Positions 1-5,775 of a stretch of DNA of 5,826 nt are shown here, in pieces. The DNA lies in NCBI GenBank assembly GCA_947455365.1, contig CANGNU010000071.1, positions 1-5,826 of the forward strand, given 5' to 3'. The number at the start of each line of letters is the position of its first letter. Positions within the stretch are counted from its first letter, which is position 1. Origin of the DNA: Rickettsiales bacterium (GTDB lineage: Bacteria > Pseudomonadota > Alphaproteobacteria > Rickettsiales > UBA1997). Below the pieces are notes generated by a model. That model was given only the letters and a program-made list of their open reading frames with translations. It did not search any database and was not told the DNA's origin. A program made the translations under genes and the position numbers.

Positions 1-1
1 A

Positions 2-250
2 CCAGAAGCAGCAAGCGCCTTCAAGCTTGTAGTCTCTAGAGTGCAAGAGGTTACGGGAAACATTCTTGATATCATTTCACAATTGCTTAACAAGCTGCTT
101 GGCTGGGCTGGCGTTGATATCGACCTTAACAAAATTAAAGTTGATGTTAATCACGCTGGGCCTGACGCAACGCCGCATCACTACCATGAAATTGGCAAGC
201 CAGAGCCTGTCAGTCCAGCTGTTTCAAATAATGGTGCGCCAAATAAATAA
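2..250 (+). CDS. 3' end of an unrecognised protein gene (5' end outside window)
   Basis: This frame is open from the left edge to a TAA at 248-250, giving about 82 residues. A GTG at 41 could be a start, but the frame continues upstream without a stop and no ribosome binding site precedes the GTG, so this is more likely the C-terminus of a longer protein. The visible part begins with an amphipathic stretch containing VQEVTGNILDIISQLLNKLL, which looks helical. Next come a short acidic and hydrophobic segment (GVDIDLNKIKVDV) and a His-rich motif (HHYHEIG), and it ends in a Pro/Asn/Ser-rich tail that is probably disordered. It does not resemble UbiE, the usual ubiB neighbour in many proteobacteria. 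The stop lies 3 bp before the ubiB start, so the two genes are probably cotranscribed and perhaps translationally coupled. I do not recognise the family and assign no function. Confidence 0.6.
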   Translation, partial: PEAASAFKLVVSRVQEVTGNILDIISQLLNKLLGWAGVDIDLNKIKVDVNHAGPDATPHHYHEIGKPEPVSPAVSNNGAPNK

Positions 251-253
251 ACA

Positions 254-1672
254 ATGCTAGCGTTGCTGCGATCAATTTTAAATCTTGCCAGACTTCTCCT
301 GCTTTTTTTGGCTTTTCTGCTGCTTTATCCTTTTTTAAAAAAGCGCTCGGTTTTTTTATTTCTAAAATTTGCGGGGCCATCTTTTATAAAATTAGGGCAG
401 GCGCTTTCAACTAGGCCAGACTTGGTTGGGCGGGCCATGGCAGAAACTCTCTCGCATTTTCAAGATAAGCTTACGCCATTTTCACCAAAGCTGGTGAAAA
501 AAATTATGCAACGAGAATCTGGTTCTGACTTTTCACAAAAATTTGTTGAGTTTAATTTTGTAGCGCAAGCTTCGGCGTCAATTGCGCAGGTGCACAGGGC
601 GGTAATTTTGGTTGATGAAAATGGCAGGGAAAATTCTGCAAATAAATTTAGTCAGAAAAGTTCATCAAGTGCCACAACTGGCTCTGCCGTAAGGCGCAAG
701 GTGGCTGTAAAAATTCTTCGTCCGCGCATTAAGCAAATTGTTGCGCGCGACATTGCTACTCTTTCCTTAATTGCCAAGCTTCTGCAACCCTTCGCAAAAT
801 TCACCGCCAAAACTTTGCACGACATAAATTTGGTGCTCAAAGAATCAACTAAAAGTGAATTAAATTTACTCAAAGAAGCGGCTAATGCAATGCGTTTGAA
901 GCACAATTTGCAAGGCTTGGCGGCAGAGGGTGTTTTATTTTATGTACCGCAAATTTTTCTTAAATATTCCACGCCAAATATTTTAGTCAGCGAATGGATT
1001 GACGGCGTGCCATTTTCAAATCAGGCGGCAATTCACGCGGCGCCGTTCGATAAAAAACAAATTGCGCGCAACCTTGTTATTAGCTATTTCACGCAAGTTT
1101 ATTCTGATGGATTTTTTCACGCCGATATGCATCCGGGAAATTTATTTTTAATGAACAAGGGCGCCCATGCTGGTGCGATTGCGGTTGTTGATTTTGGCAT
1201 TATGGGCGAGATTGACAAAAAAATGCGCATTGCCGTTGCCGAAATTTTTATTGGATTTTTACATGAAGATTATAAAAAAGTGGCGCAATTGCATATTGAT
1301 GCAGGCCTTGTCCCAGCTAATACCAGTGTTTATGACCTTGCACTTTCTTGTCAAAAAATTGGTGAAATAATTGGCGGTTCTTCAGTAAAAGAAATTTCTC
1401 TTGCAACATTACTGACTCATTTAATTGCCATGACCCGCGAATATCAAATGATTGCGCGACCAGAGCTGCTGCTATTGCAAAAAACTCTGTTGCTGGTTGA
1501 AGGCGTTGGCGTAATGCTTGATGATGAGCTAAACATTTGGGATTTAGCGCGGCCTTGGGTGAAAGAATGGGCGAAAAAAAATATTGGCTTTGATGCAAAA
1601 ATTCGTGATGCGTTGGTTGATTTATTTGATGCGGTGCGCGGGGCGATTAAGGCGCATAAGGGTGGAGTTTAA
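254..1672 (+). CDS. ubiB: UbiB/ABC1 (ADCK-like) family protein, ubiquinone biosynthesis
   Basis: The 472-residue product belongs to the UbiB/ABC1 atypical kinase-like family, which is required for coenzyme Q biosynthesis and thought to act as an ATPase supporting the membrane Ubi complex. Visible motifs are the KxGQ region GPSFIKLGQALSTRPDLVG (41-59), FQDKLTPF (69-76), the Ala-rich loop QASASIAQVH (105-114) that replaces a normal P-loop, the ATP-binding lysine K153 in VAVKIL, the catalytic loop HADMHPGN (289-296), and the metal-binding DFG (313-315). A strongly hydrophobic segment (about 11-28) may touch the membrane. The two C-terminal TM helices of E. coli UbiB (about 546 aa) are absent and the protein ends in a charged tail. 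A Ser/Asn-rich insertion of about 26 residues sits before K153. The ATG is chosen because it lies just after the upstream stop and gives the full N-terminal region; no Shine-Dalgarno sequence is visible. Identification is firm at family level; the exact role is known only from homologues. Confidence 0.95.
   Translation: MLALLRSILNLARLLLLFLAFLLLYPFLKKRSVFLFLKFAGPSFIKLGQALSTRPDLVGRAMAETLSHFQDKLTPFSPKLVKKIMQRESGSDFSQKFVEFNFVAQASASIAQVHRAVILVDENGRENSANKFSQKSSSSATTGSAVRRKVAVKILRPRIKQIVARDIATLSLIAKLLQPFAKFTAKTLHDINLVLKESTKSELNLLKEAANAMRLKHNLQGLAAEGVLFYVPQIFLKYSTPNILVSEWIDGVPFSNQAAIHAAPFDKKQIARNLVISYFTQVYSDGFFHADMHPGNLFLMNKGAHAGAIAVVDFGIMGEIDKKMRIAVAEIFIGFLHEDYKKVAQLHIDAGLVPANTSVYDLALSCQKIGEIIGGSSVKEISLATLLTHLIAMTREYQMIARPELLLLQKTLLLVEGVGVMLDDELNIWDLARPWVKEWAKKNIGFDAKIRDALVDLFDAVRGAIKAHKGGV
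617..694 (+). other. In-frame Ser/Asn/Lys-rich insertion in UbiB
   Basis: Residues about 122-147 of UbiB lie between the Ala-rich loop (ending VH at 114) and the ATP-binding K153. E. coli-type UbiB has only about 10 residues here, so about 26 are extra. The segment is Ser, Asn, Lys and Thr rich (NSANKFSQKSSSSATTGSA) and should form a disordered surface loop. At DNA level it contains AATTCTG (632-638), a short hairpin GCCA-CAAC-TGGC, and wider complementary arms GGCAGGG/CTCTGCC (one G-T pair). The family lengths are from memory, not from an alignment. Confidence 0.5.
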
Positions 1673-1709
1673 GTGTTATTTAAAAATGGAAAATGGTATA
1701 AACATCTGT

Positions 1710-1973
1710 CTAGTGTTTGTAAATCTCCTTTCGATGTCCAACCTCAACCACCAAAACCAACAGCTGCTTATCTTGAATTTCGCAAATAATACGATAATCA
1801 CCAACGCGATAGCGCCATAATCCACTAAGGCCGCCAGAGAGCGATTTTCCTAGGCTGCGAGGTTCTTGTAGCGCTCTATTTTTTAAATAATCGGTAATTC
1901 TTTTCTTTTTATTTTTGTCGATTTTGGCAAAAGTTTTTTCTACCTGTTTAGTGAATTCAATCTTCCAAGCCAT
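1710..1973 (-). CDS. RelE/ParE-family toxin of a type II toxin-antitoxin module
   Basis: The 87-residue product matches the RelE side of the RelE/ParE toxin superfamily: MAWKIEFTKQVEK at the N-terminus, EPRSLGKSLSGGLSGLWRYR in the middle, then VGDYRIICEI (57-66) and a C-terminal VGHRKEIY (78-85). RelE toxins cleave mRNA on the ribosome and stop translation until neutralised. Against E. coli RelE, the catalytic-site positions appear kept as R54 (E. coli K54), R61, R81 and the C-terminal tyrosine Y85 (E. coli Y87), so the toxin looks active; this alignment was done by eye. Its ATG (1971-1973) overlaps the last 17 bp of the antitoxin gene in another frame, which implies translational coupling. 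It ends 37 bp from the stop of convergent ubiB, with no clear terminator between. The length is typical and there is no frameshift. RelE is favoured over ParE because of the WRYRVGDYRI core and the RxxxxY ending. Confidence 0.92.
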   Translation of the reverse strand: MAWKIEFTKQVEKTFAKIDKNKKKRITDYLKNRALQEPRSLGKSLSGGLSGLWRYRVGDYRIICEIQDKQLLVLVVEVGHRKEIYKH

Positions 1974-2202
1974 ATTTTTCGATAATTTTTTCTAGGGTGA
2001 TAGTTTTGCTGCCGCTGCGTTTATGCTCAATTAAAGCTTTGATGCCGTCTTGTAAATCTTGTTGATCTTCAAGATAAGTTTCGAGTGATTTGCGCAAGAT
2101 GTAAGACTTAGAGCGGTCTTGCTTCTGGGCGGTTTTTTCAAGAAGATGCAAGAGCTGATCGTCAATTTTTAATGAGATAATATTGCGAGATTCTGCTTTC
2201 AT
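1957..2202 (-). CDS. Ribbon-helix-helix antitoxin (RelB/CopG-like)
   Basis: The 81-residue protein has the form of a small RHH antitoxin. A basic N-terminus is followed by a beta strand (NIISLKI, 7-13), helix A (about 14-28), the turn DRSKSY (29-34), helix B (about 35-46, LRKSLETYLEDQ), and then a charged C-terminal arm ending in ITLEKIIEKYGLED. The SKSYILRKSLETYLED pattern is typical of RelB-type antitoxins paired with RelE. The N-terminal half would dimerise and bind DNA, while the C-terminal arm would wrap and inhibit the toxin. It is the first gene of the pair, which gives antitoxin excess, and its stop lies inside the toxin gene. An inverted repeat just upstream (2219-2237) is a plausible operator for self-repression. 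No Shine-Dalgarno sequence precedes the ATG. Family identity is strong; the operator link is inference. Confidence 0.9.
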   Translation of the reverse strand: MKAESRNIISLKIDDQLLHLLEKTAQKQDRSKSYILRKSLETYLEDQQDLQDGIKALIEHKRSGSKTITLEKIIEKYGLED

Positions 2203-2218
2203 AAATAATTATTATTGG

Positions 2219-2237
2219 TTACTATTAGTGATAGTAA
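2219..2237. promoter_or_regulatory. Inverted repeat, candidate operator of the toxin-antitoxin operon
   Basis: Perfect 7-bp arms TTACTAT and ATAGTAA flank a 5-bp centre (TAGTG). The repeat lies 17 bp upstream of the antitoxin ATG, immediately downstream of its TATAAT-like box (2241-2246), about where transcription would start. RHH antitoxins commonly bind such repeats to repress their own operon. The direct repeat AGTGAT at 2227-2232 and 2237-2242 overlaps it. No binding data are available, and AT-rich DNA makes short repeats by chance. Confidence 0.45.
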
Positions 2238-2240
2238 GTG

Positions 2241-2246
2241 ATTATA
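2241..2246 (-). promoter_or_regulatory. Candidate -10 box of the antitoxin-toxin operon
   Basis: The minus strand reads TATAAT, an exact match to the sigma-70 -10 consensus, 38 bp upstream of the antitoxin ATG. No convincing -35 box is found at 16-18 bp; that position falls at the acs start codon. The predicted transcription start would lie in or next to the inverted repeat at 2219-2237. Confidence 0.4.
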
Positions 2247-2248
2247 AC
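2243..2248 (+). promoter_or_regulatory. Candidate -10 box of acs
   Basis: The plus strand reads TATAAC (5 of 6 to consensus), 18 bp upstream of the acs ATG, overlapping the opposite-strand TATAAT. A weak -35 candidate, TTACTA (2219-2224), lies 18 bp upstream inside the inverted repeat. If it is used, the acs leader would be only about 10-15 nt with no Shine-Dalgarno sequence. Confidence 0.3.
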
Positions 2249-2266
2249 TAACAATCAACAACAATC

Positions 2267-4327
2267 ATGACTTATACAATCTCATCACTAAAACAATATC
2301 ATCAGCAATGCAAAAAAGCAGCGGAAAATCCGCAAGAATTTTGGGGTAAAATTGCGCAGAATTTTCATTGGTTTGAAAAATGGCGCAAAGTTGAAAATTG
2401 CAATTTTTCTGCAGCGAAAATTGAATGGTTTTCTGGTGGCAAAACTAATCTTGCTTATAATTGTTTAGATCGTCATTTTTTAGCGGCAGAAGCTATTTCT
2501 TCGCAAGATATTTTAAATAGCAACAATGCTCGCCCATCTAAGGCTGATGCAAATAAAGTTAATTCTGAAGTTACAAAAAACAAAATTGCCATCATTTTTG
2601 AGCCAAATAATCCACAAGAAAATTCGCGCAAAATTACTTATGGCGAATTGCATGAGCAGGTTTTGCAAATTGCGCGACTCTTACTGGCGCAAGGCGTGAA
2701 GGCAGGTGATAGAATTTGCATTTATATGCCAATGATTCCTGAAGCCGCGGTGGCTATGCTTGCATGCGCTCGCATTGGCGCAATACATTCGGTGGTATTT
2801 GCGGGCTTTTCGGCAAAGGCTTTGGCGCAGCGCATGCAAGATTCTCAGGCAAAAATGTTGATAACTGCCGATTTACTTTTTCGTGGCGACAAAATAATTC
2901 ACTTAGCAGAAATTGCTGCAGAAGCGCTGGCAGAGTGCGAATTTGTTGAGTGCGCGGTGGTTTATAAAAGAGGTGAAGAAGAAATAAAATTTGCGCGTGG
3001 AAAAAATTCTGCGACAAATTTGTCAAAAAATAATTCTAGTGAAGCGCCAGTAAGTCTTGATAGTACTGATTTAAACCCTGCTACAAAAATAATAATCTGG
3101 CAAGAAGAAATAAAAAATCACGCAGCCGATGCGCCAGTTTTTCAAGCCGATTCTGAACATCCGCTTTTTATTTTATACACTTCGGGCTCTACGGGCAAGC
3201 CAAAAGGCGTCATGCACACTCACGGCGGCTATATGGTTTATGCGGGCTATTCCTTCAAAAATGTTTTTCAATATCAAGATAACAATATCTTCTTCTGCAG
3301 CGCCGATATTGGCTGGATTACTGGTCACTCATATTTAATTTACGGCCCACTTTTAAATGGTGCGACAACTTTAATGTTTGAGGGAGTGCCAACTTATCCC
3401 ACTCCCGCAAGGTTTTGGCAGGTTATTGAAAAACATAAAGTTAATATTTTTTACACCGCACCAACCGCAATTCGTGCGCTAATGCAAAAGGGCGATGAAT
3501 TTGTGCAAGGCCATAATTTGCAATCGCTCAAAACTTTGGGCACAGTGGGCGAGCCCATTAACCACGAGGCTTGGCAATGGTATTATGAAAAAATTGGCGG
3601 TGGAAAATGCGCTATCGTTGACACTTGGTGGCAGACGGAGACTGGCGGCATCATGATTTCAGCATTATCAGGAATTACCGAAAGCAAGGCAACTTTTGCT
3701 GGCTTGCCCCTGCCGGGAATAGCGCCAGTGCTGCTTGATGACCATGGTGTAGAAATTACCGAGCCTAATAAAACTGGCAATCTCTGCTTCAAACAACCTT
3801 GGCCTAGCATGATTCGCGGCATTTGGAATGATGCGGAAAAATTTCGCGATACTTATTTTTCGCATTTCGCAGAATATTATTTTGCTGGTGATGGTGCTTT
3901 TCGCAACGAAGACGGGCTCTACAGAATCATTGGCCGCGTCGATGATGTGCTTAATGTTTCTGGCCATCGCTTGGGCACGGCAGAAATTGAAAATGTTATT
4001 AATAAACATGAAAATGTTGCCGAGTCCGCCGTTATTGGCTTTGCGCACCCAATTAAAGGTGAGGGAATTTGTGCTTTTGTTACGGCAAAAAATATTTCTG
4101 CTAATACAAAAAATCTTAGTGAAGAAATTGCAGCTTTGATTGTGGAAGAAATTAGCGCCATTGCAAGGCCAGATAAAATCTACATCACGCCCGATTTACC
4201 TAAAACGCGCTCAGGAAAAATTATGCGACGCATTCTAAAAAAATTGGTTGCGGGTGAAAAAGATTTTGGTGATATTTCAACTTTGTTGAACCCTGAAATT
4301 GTTGCTGCTTTGGCCAAGATGATGTAG
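2267..4327 (+). CDS. acs: Acetyl-CoA synthetase (AMP-forming)
   Basis: The product (686 aa) ligates acetate to CoA through acetyl-AMP, feeding acetate into the TCA cycle and lipid synthesis in the cytosol. Adenylate-forming motifs are clear: YMPMIPEAAVAMLACARIGA (153-172), the phosphate-binding loop YTSGSTGKPKG (304-314), the acetate-pocket and nucleotide motif DTWWQTE (452-458), the hinge GRVDDVLNVSGHRLGTAEIE (from 556), and PKTRSGKIMRR (645-655), whose K651 matches the lysine acetylated in E. coli Acs. Acetylation could therefore regulate it, though no acetyltransferase gene is in view. It exceeds the usual length of about 650 because of two Ser/Asn/Lys-rich insertions, each about 29 residues. 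The ATG gives the standard N-terminus (YHQQCKKAAENPQEFW). No Shine-Dalgarno sequence is visible. The gene is monocistronic: divergent from the toxin-antitoxin pair, convergent with the permease, with a terminator just after the stop. All catalytic motifs are intact. Confidence 0.97.
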   Translation: MTYTISSLKQYHQQCKKAAENPQEFWGKIAQNFHWFEKWRKVENCNFSAAKIEWFSGGKTNLAYNCLDRHFLAAEAISSQDILNSNNARPSKADANKVNSEVTKNKIAIIFEPNNPQENSRKITYGELHEQVLQIARLLLAQGVKAGDRICIYMPMIPEAAVAMLACARIGAIHSVVFAGFSAKALAQRMQDSQAKMLITADLLFRGDKIIHLAEIAAEALAECEFVECAVVYKRGEEEIKFARGKNSATNLSKNNSSEAPVSLDSTDLNPATKIIIWQEEIKNHAADAPVFQADSEHPLFILYTSGSTGKPKGVMHTHGGYMVYAGYSFKNVFQYQDNNIFFCSADIGWITGHSYLIYGPLLNGATTLMFEGVPTYPTPARFWQVIEKHKVNIFYTAPTAIRALMQKGDEFVQGHNLQSLKTLGTVGEPINHEAWQWYYEKIGGGKCAIVDTWWQTETGGIMISALSGITESKATFAGLPLPGIAPVLLDDHGVEITEPNKTGNLCFKQPWPSMIRGIWNDAEKFRDTYFSHFAEYYFAGDGAFRNEDGLYRIIGRVDDVLNVSGHRLGTAEIENVINKHENVAESAVIGFAHPIKGEGICAFVTAKNISANTKNLSEEIAALIVEEISAIARPDKIYITPDLPKTRSGKIMRRILKKLVAGEKDFGDISTLLNPEIVAALAKMM
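2489..2581 (+). other. In-frame Asn/Ser/Lys-rich insertion 1 in Acs
   Basis: Residues about 75-105 lie between NCLDRH (65-70) and the conserved AIIFE (108-112). E. coli Acs has about 8 residues in this linker; here there are 37. The extra segment (ILNSNNARPSKADANKVNSE in its core) is polar and probably an exposed loop. It contains AATTCTG at 2561-2567, read in the same frame (Asn-Ser) as in the other two insertions. The reference comparison is from memory. Confidence 0.5.
2990..3088 (+). other. In-frame Ser/Asn-rich insertion 2 in Acs
   Basis: Residues about 242-274 lie between VVYKRG (231-236) and the conserved Trp at 278 (WQEEI). E. coli has about 14 residues from its KR to the matching Trp; here there are 43, so about 29 are extra. 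The core, NSATNLSKNNSSEAPVSLDS, resembles the UbiB insertion (NSANKFSQKSSSSATTGS). The DNA holds AATTCTG at 3005-3011 in the same frame and a perfect 12-bp palindrome, GACAAATTTGTC (3013-3024). Confidence 0.5.
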
Positions 4328-4345
4328 TGCTGCAAAGTTGATCCC

Positions 4346-4381
4346 CACTTTTGCGAGAATCACAAAAGTGCGCTATTTTTT
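4346..4381 (+). terminator. Probable intrinsic terminator of acs
   Basis: A perfect 8-bp stem, CACTTTTG (4346-4353) with CAAAAGTG (4363-4370), closes a 9-nt loop. After a 5-nt spacer (CGCTA) come six Ts (4376-4381). It begins 19 bp after the acs stop. The stem is A/T-rich and only moderately stable. The T-tract lies over the last codons of the convergent permease. No T-tract follows the hairpin on the minus strand, so it should serve acs only. Confidence 0.6.
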
Positions 4382-5752
4382 AGTGAAAGGGCTTCTTCTA
4401 TAAGCATAGAGAAAGTATCCAGTCACACTGAGTGCAATCCAAATTGATAGTGGTTTGTAAACAGTAAGAAATAAGGCATAAGTTAAATATCCGCAAACCA
4501 AAATTGCCAATGGTGCAATTACAAACAAAGCTGGGCAGCGAAATGGGCGCTCAAGCTTAGGCCTTTTAATACGCAAAACCATTACACAAATAGAGCACAT
4601 AATTAGCGCAAAAAGCAGGCCAATGCTGGTCATGCTGGCAATGGTGTGAATTGGTGCTAATCCGGCAAAAGTGCAGACTAAAATTGTTACCACTAAGCAA
4701 CTTAAAAATGGCGTTTCAAATTTTTTGTGCATTTTGGTGAAGAATTGTGGCAGTAATCCGTCGCGCGACATTACGAAGAAGATGCGCGATTGGCCATACA
4801 TTAGCACCAATAATACTGCCATCATGCCAGTAAGAGCGCCAGTGCCAATTAAAGCACCGCCAATGTTGCTGCCATTTTGGCGCAAGGCAAAGGCCATTGG
4901 TTCAGCGTTGTTAAGTTCGGTGTAGCTGGTAATGCCAGTAAGGCACAAAGCAACTGTAGTGTAAAGTACAATGCAAGTTAGTAGCGAGCCGATAATGCCA
5001 ATTGGCAAATCGCGGTTGGGGTTTTTAGTTTCTTCGGCGGCAGTGGCAACGGCGTCAAACCCGTTATAAGCAAAGAAAATTGCTGCGGCACCAGTAAACA
5101 CGCCAGTAAGGCCAAATGGCATAAAGTTATCGGTCCAGTTAGTAACTTTTACATGAGGAACGGCGATAAAAATAAACAAGAAAATTGCAATAAGCTTGAT
5201 AGCAACAAGAACGCGGTTGAGCACGATACTTTCTTTAGTGCCGCGCATTAAAATTATGCCAATAATTAGCGCAATTAAAACAGCGGGAAGATTGACTATT
5301 CCGCCATCAGAAGGAATTTTTGTTAGTGCTTCAGGAATGTGATAACCTGCAGAATTTACAATGCCAACAAAATAGCCCGACCAGCCTGCAGCAACGGTTG
5401 AAGCGGCAATGGCATAGCCTAAGAGAAGGGCGCAAGCAACCATCCAAGCAGCAAATTCACCAAGAATGGCGTAGTTGTAGGTGTAAGAACCGCCAGCAAC
5501 AGGAATGGCGGCGGCCAATTCAGAGTAAGCAAGGCCAGCAAGAATGCAGGCAACTCCCGAAATTAAATAAGAAAGTGCAATTGCGGGGCCGGCGTAATTA
5601 GCGGCGGCAATTCCGGTTAAAACAAAAATTCCTGTACCAATGGTGCAACCAATGCCAATCAGCACTAAATCTAGCGCGCCGAGAGTTTTTTTAAGTGGCT
5701 TGGCTTTTGAATCGCTAATTAAATTTTCGATTGTTTTTGTGCGAAATTTCAT
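4373..5752 (-). CDS. APC-superfamily amino-acid permease (cationic amino-acid transporter type)
   Basis: The 459-residue protein is an inner-membrane amino-acid transporter of the APC superfamily, CAT family, closely resembling bacterial YfnA/GkApcT-type permeases, which import amino acids by proton symport. About 12 hydrophobic segments can be seen, the first around 27-48 and the last around 435-451. Key motifs are the unwound TM1 substrate loop GIGCTIGTGIF (33-43), PVAGGSYTYNY (84-94), VAIKLIAIFLF with K186 (matching the TM5 lysine implicated in proton coupling in GkApcT), FFAYNGFDAVATAAEETKNP (226-245), PIGI (250-253) and LYGQSR-like LMYGQSR (317-323). A charged N-terminus (KTIENLISDSKAKPLKKTLG) precedes TM1, as in its homologues. 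The gene is downstream, by 23 bp, of a similar permease gene, so the two are probably cotranscribed. The ATG matches the family N-terminus; no Shine-Dalgarno sequence is visible. Substrate cannot be assigned from sequence alone. Confidence 0.94.
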   Translation of the reverse strand: MKFRTKTIENLISDSKAKPLKKTLGALDLVLIGIGCTIGTGIFVLTGIAAANYAGPAIALSYLISGVACILAGLAYSELAAAIPVAGGSYTYNYAILGEFAAWMVACALLLGYAIAASTVAAGWSGYFVGIVNSAGYHIPEALTKIPSDGGIVNLPAVLIALIIGIILMRGTKESIVLNRVLVAIKLIAIFLFIFIAVPHVKVTNWTDNFMPFGLTGVFTGAAAIFFAYNGFDAVATAAEETKNPNRDLPIGIIGSLLTCIVLYTTVALCLTGITSYTELNNAEPMAFALRQNGSNIGGALIGTGALTGMMAVLLVLMYGQSRIFFVMSRDGLLPQFFTKMHKKFETPFLSCLVVTILVCTFAGLAPIHTIASMTSIGLLFALIMCSICVMVLRIKRPKLERPFRCPALFVIAPLAILVCGYLTYALFLTVYKPLSIWIALSVTGYFLYAYRRSPFTKK

Positions 5753-5775
5753 GCTGATTTTTAAATAAATTAAAA

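Noticed and set aside
652..906. 84-codon minus-strand frame within ubiB
   Set aside because: It lies antisense to the UbiB kinase-like core and its composition fits a shadow frame.
1673..1709. Possible terminator between convergent ubiB and the toxin gene
   Set aside because: Only A/T-rich sequence and a short direct repeat (AATGGAAAATGG) are present; no stem followed by a T-tract could be found on either strand.
1584..1820. 78-codon plus-strand frame spanning the ubiB end and the toxin 3' end
   Set aside because: It overlaps two confidently assigned genes and has no family resemblance or start signal.
2204..2213. Palindrome AATAATTATT upstream of the antitoxin
   Set aside because: It is made only of A and T in an A/T-rich spacer, so it is likely chance; the 2219-2237 repeat is the better operator candidate.
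3668..4161. Long minus-strand open frames of 126 and 80 codons and a plus-strand one of 103 codons within acs
   Set aside because: They overlap well-conserved acs coding sequence in other frames, have no recognisable domain, and arise from codon bias.
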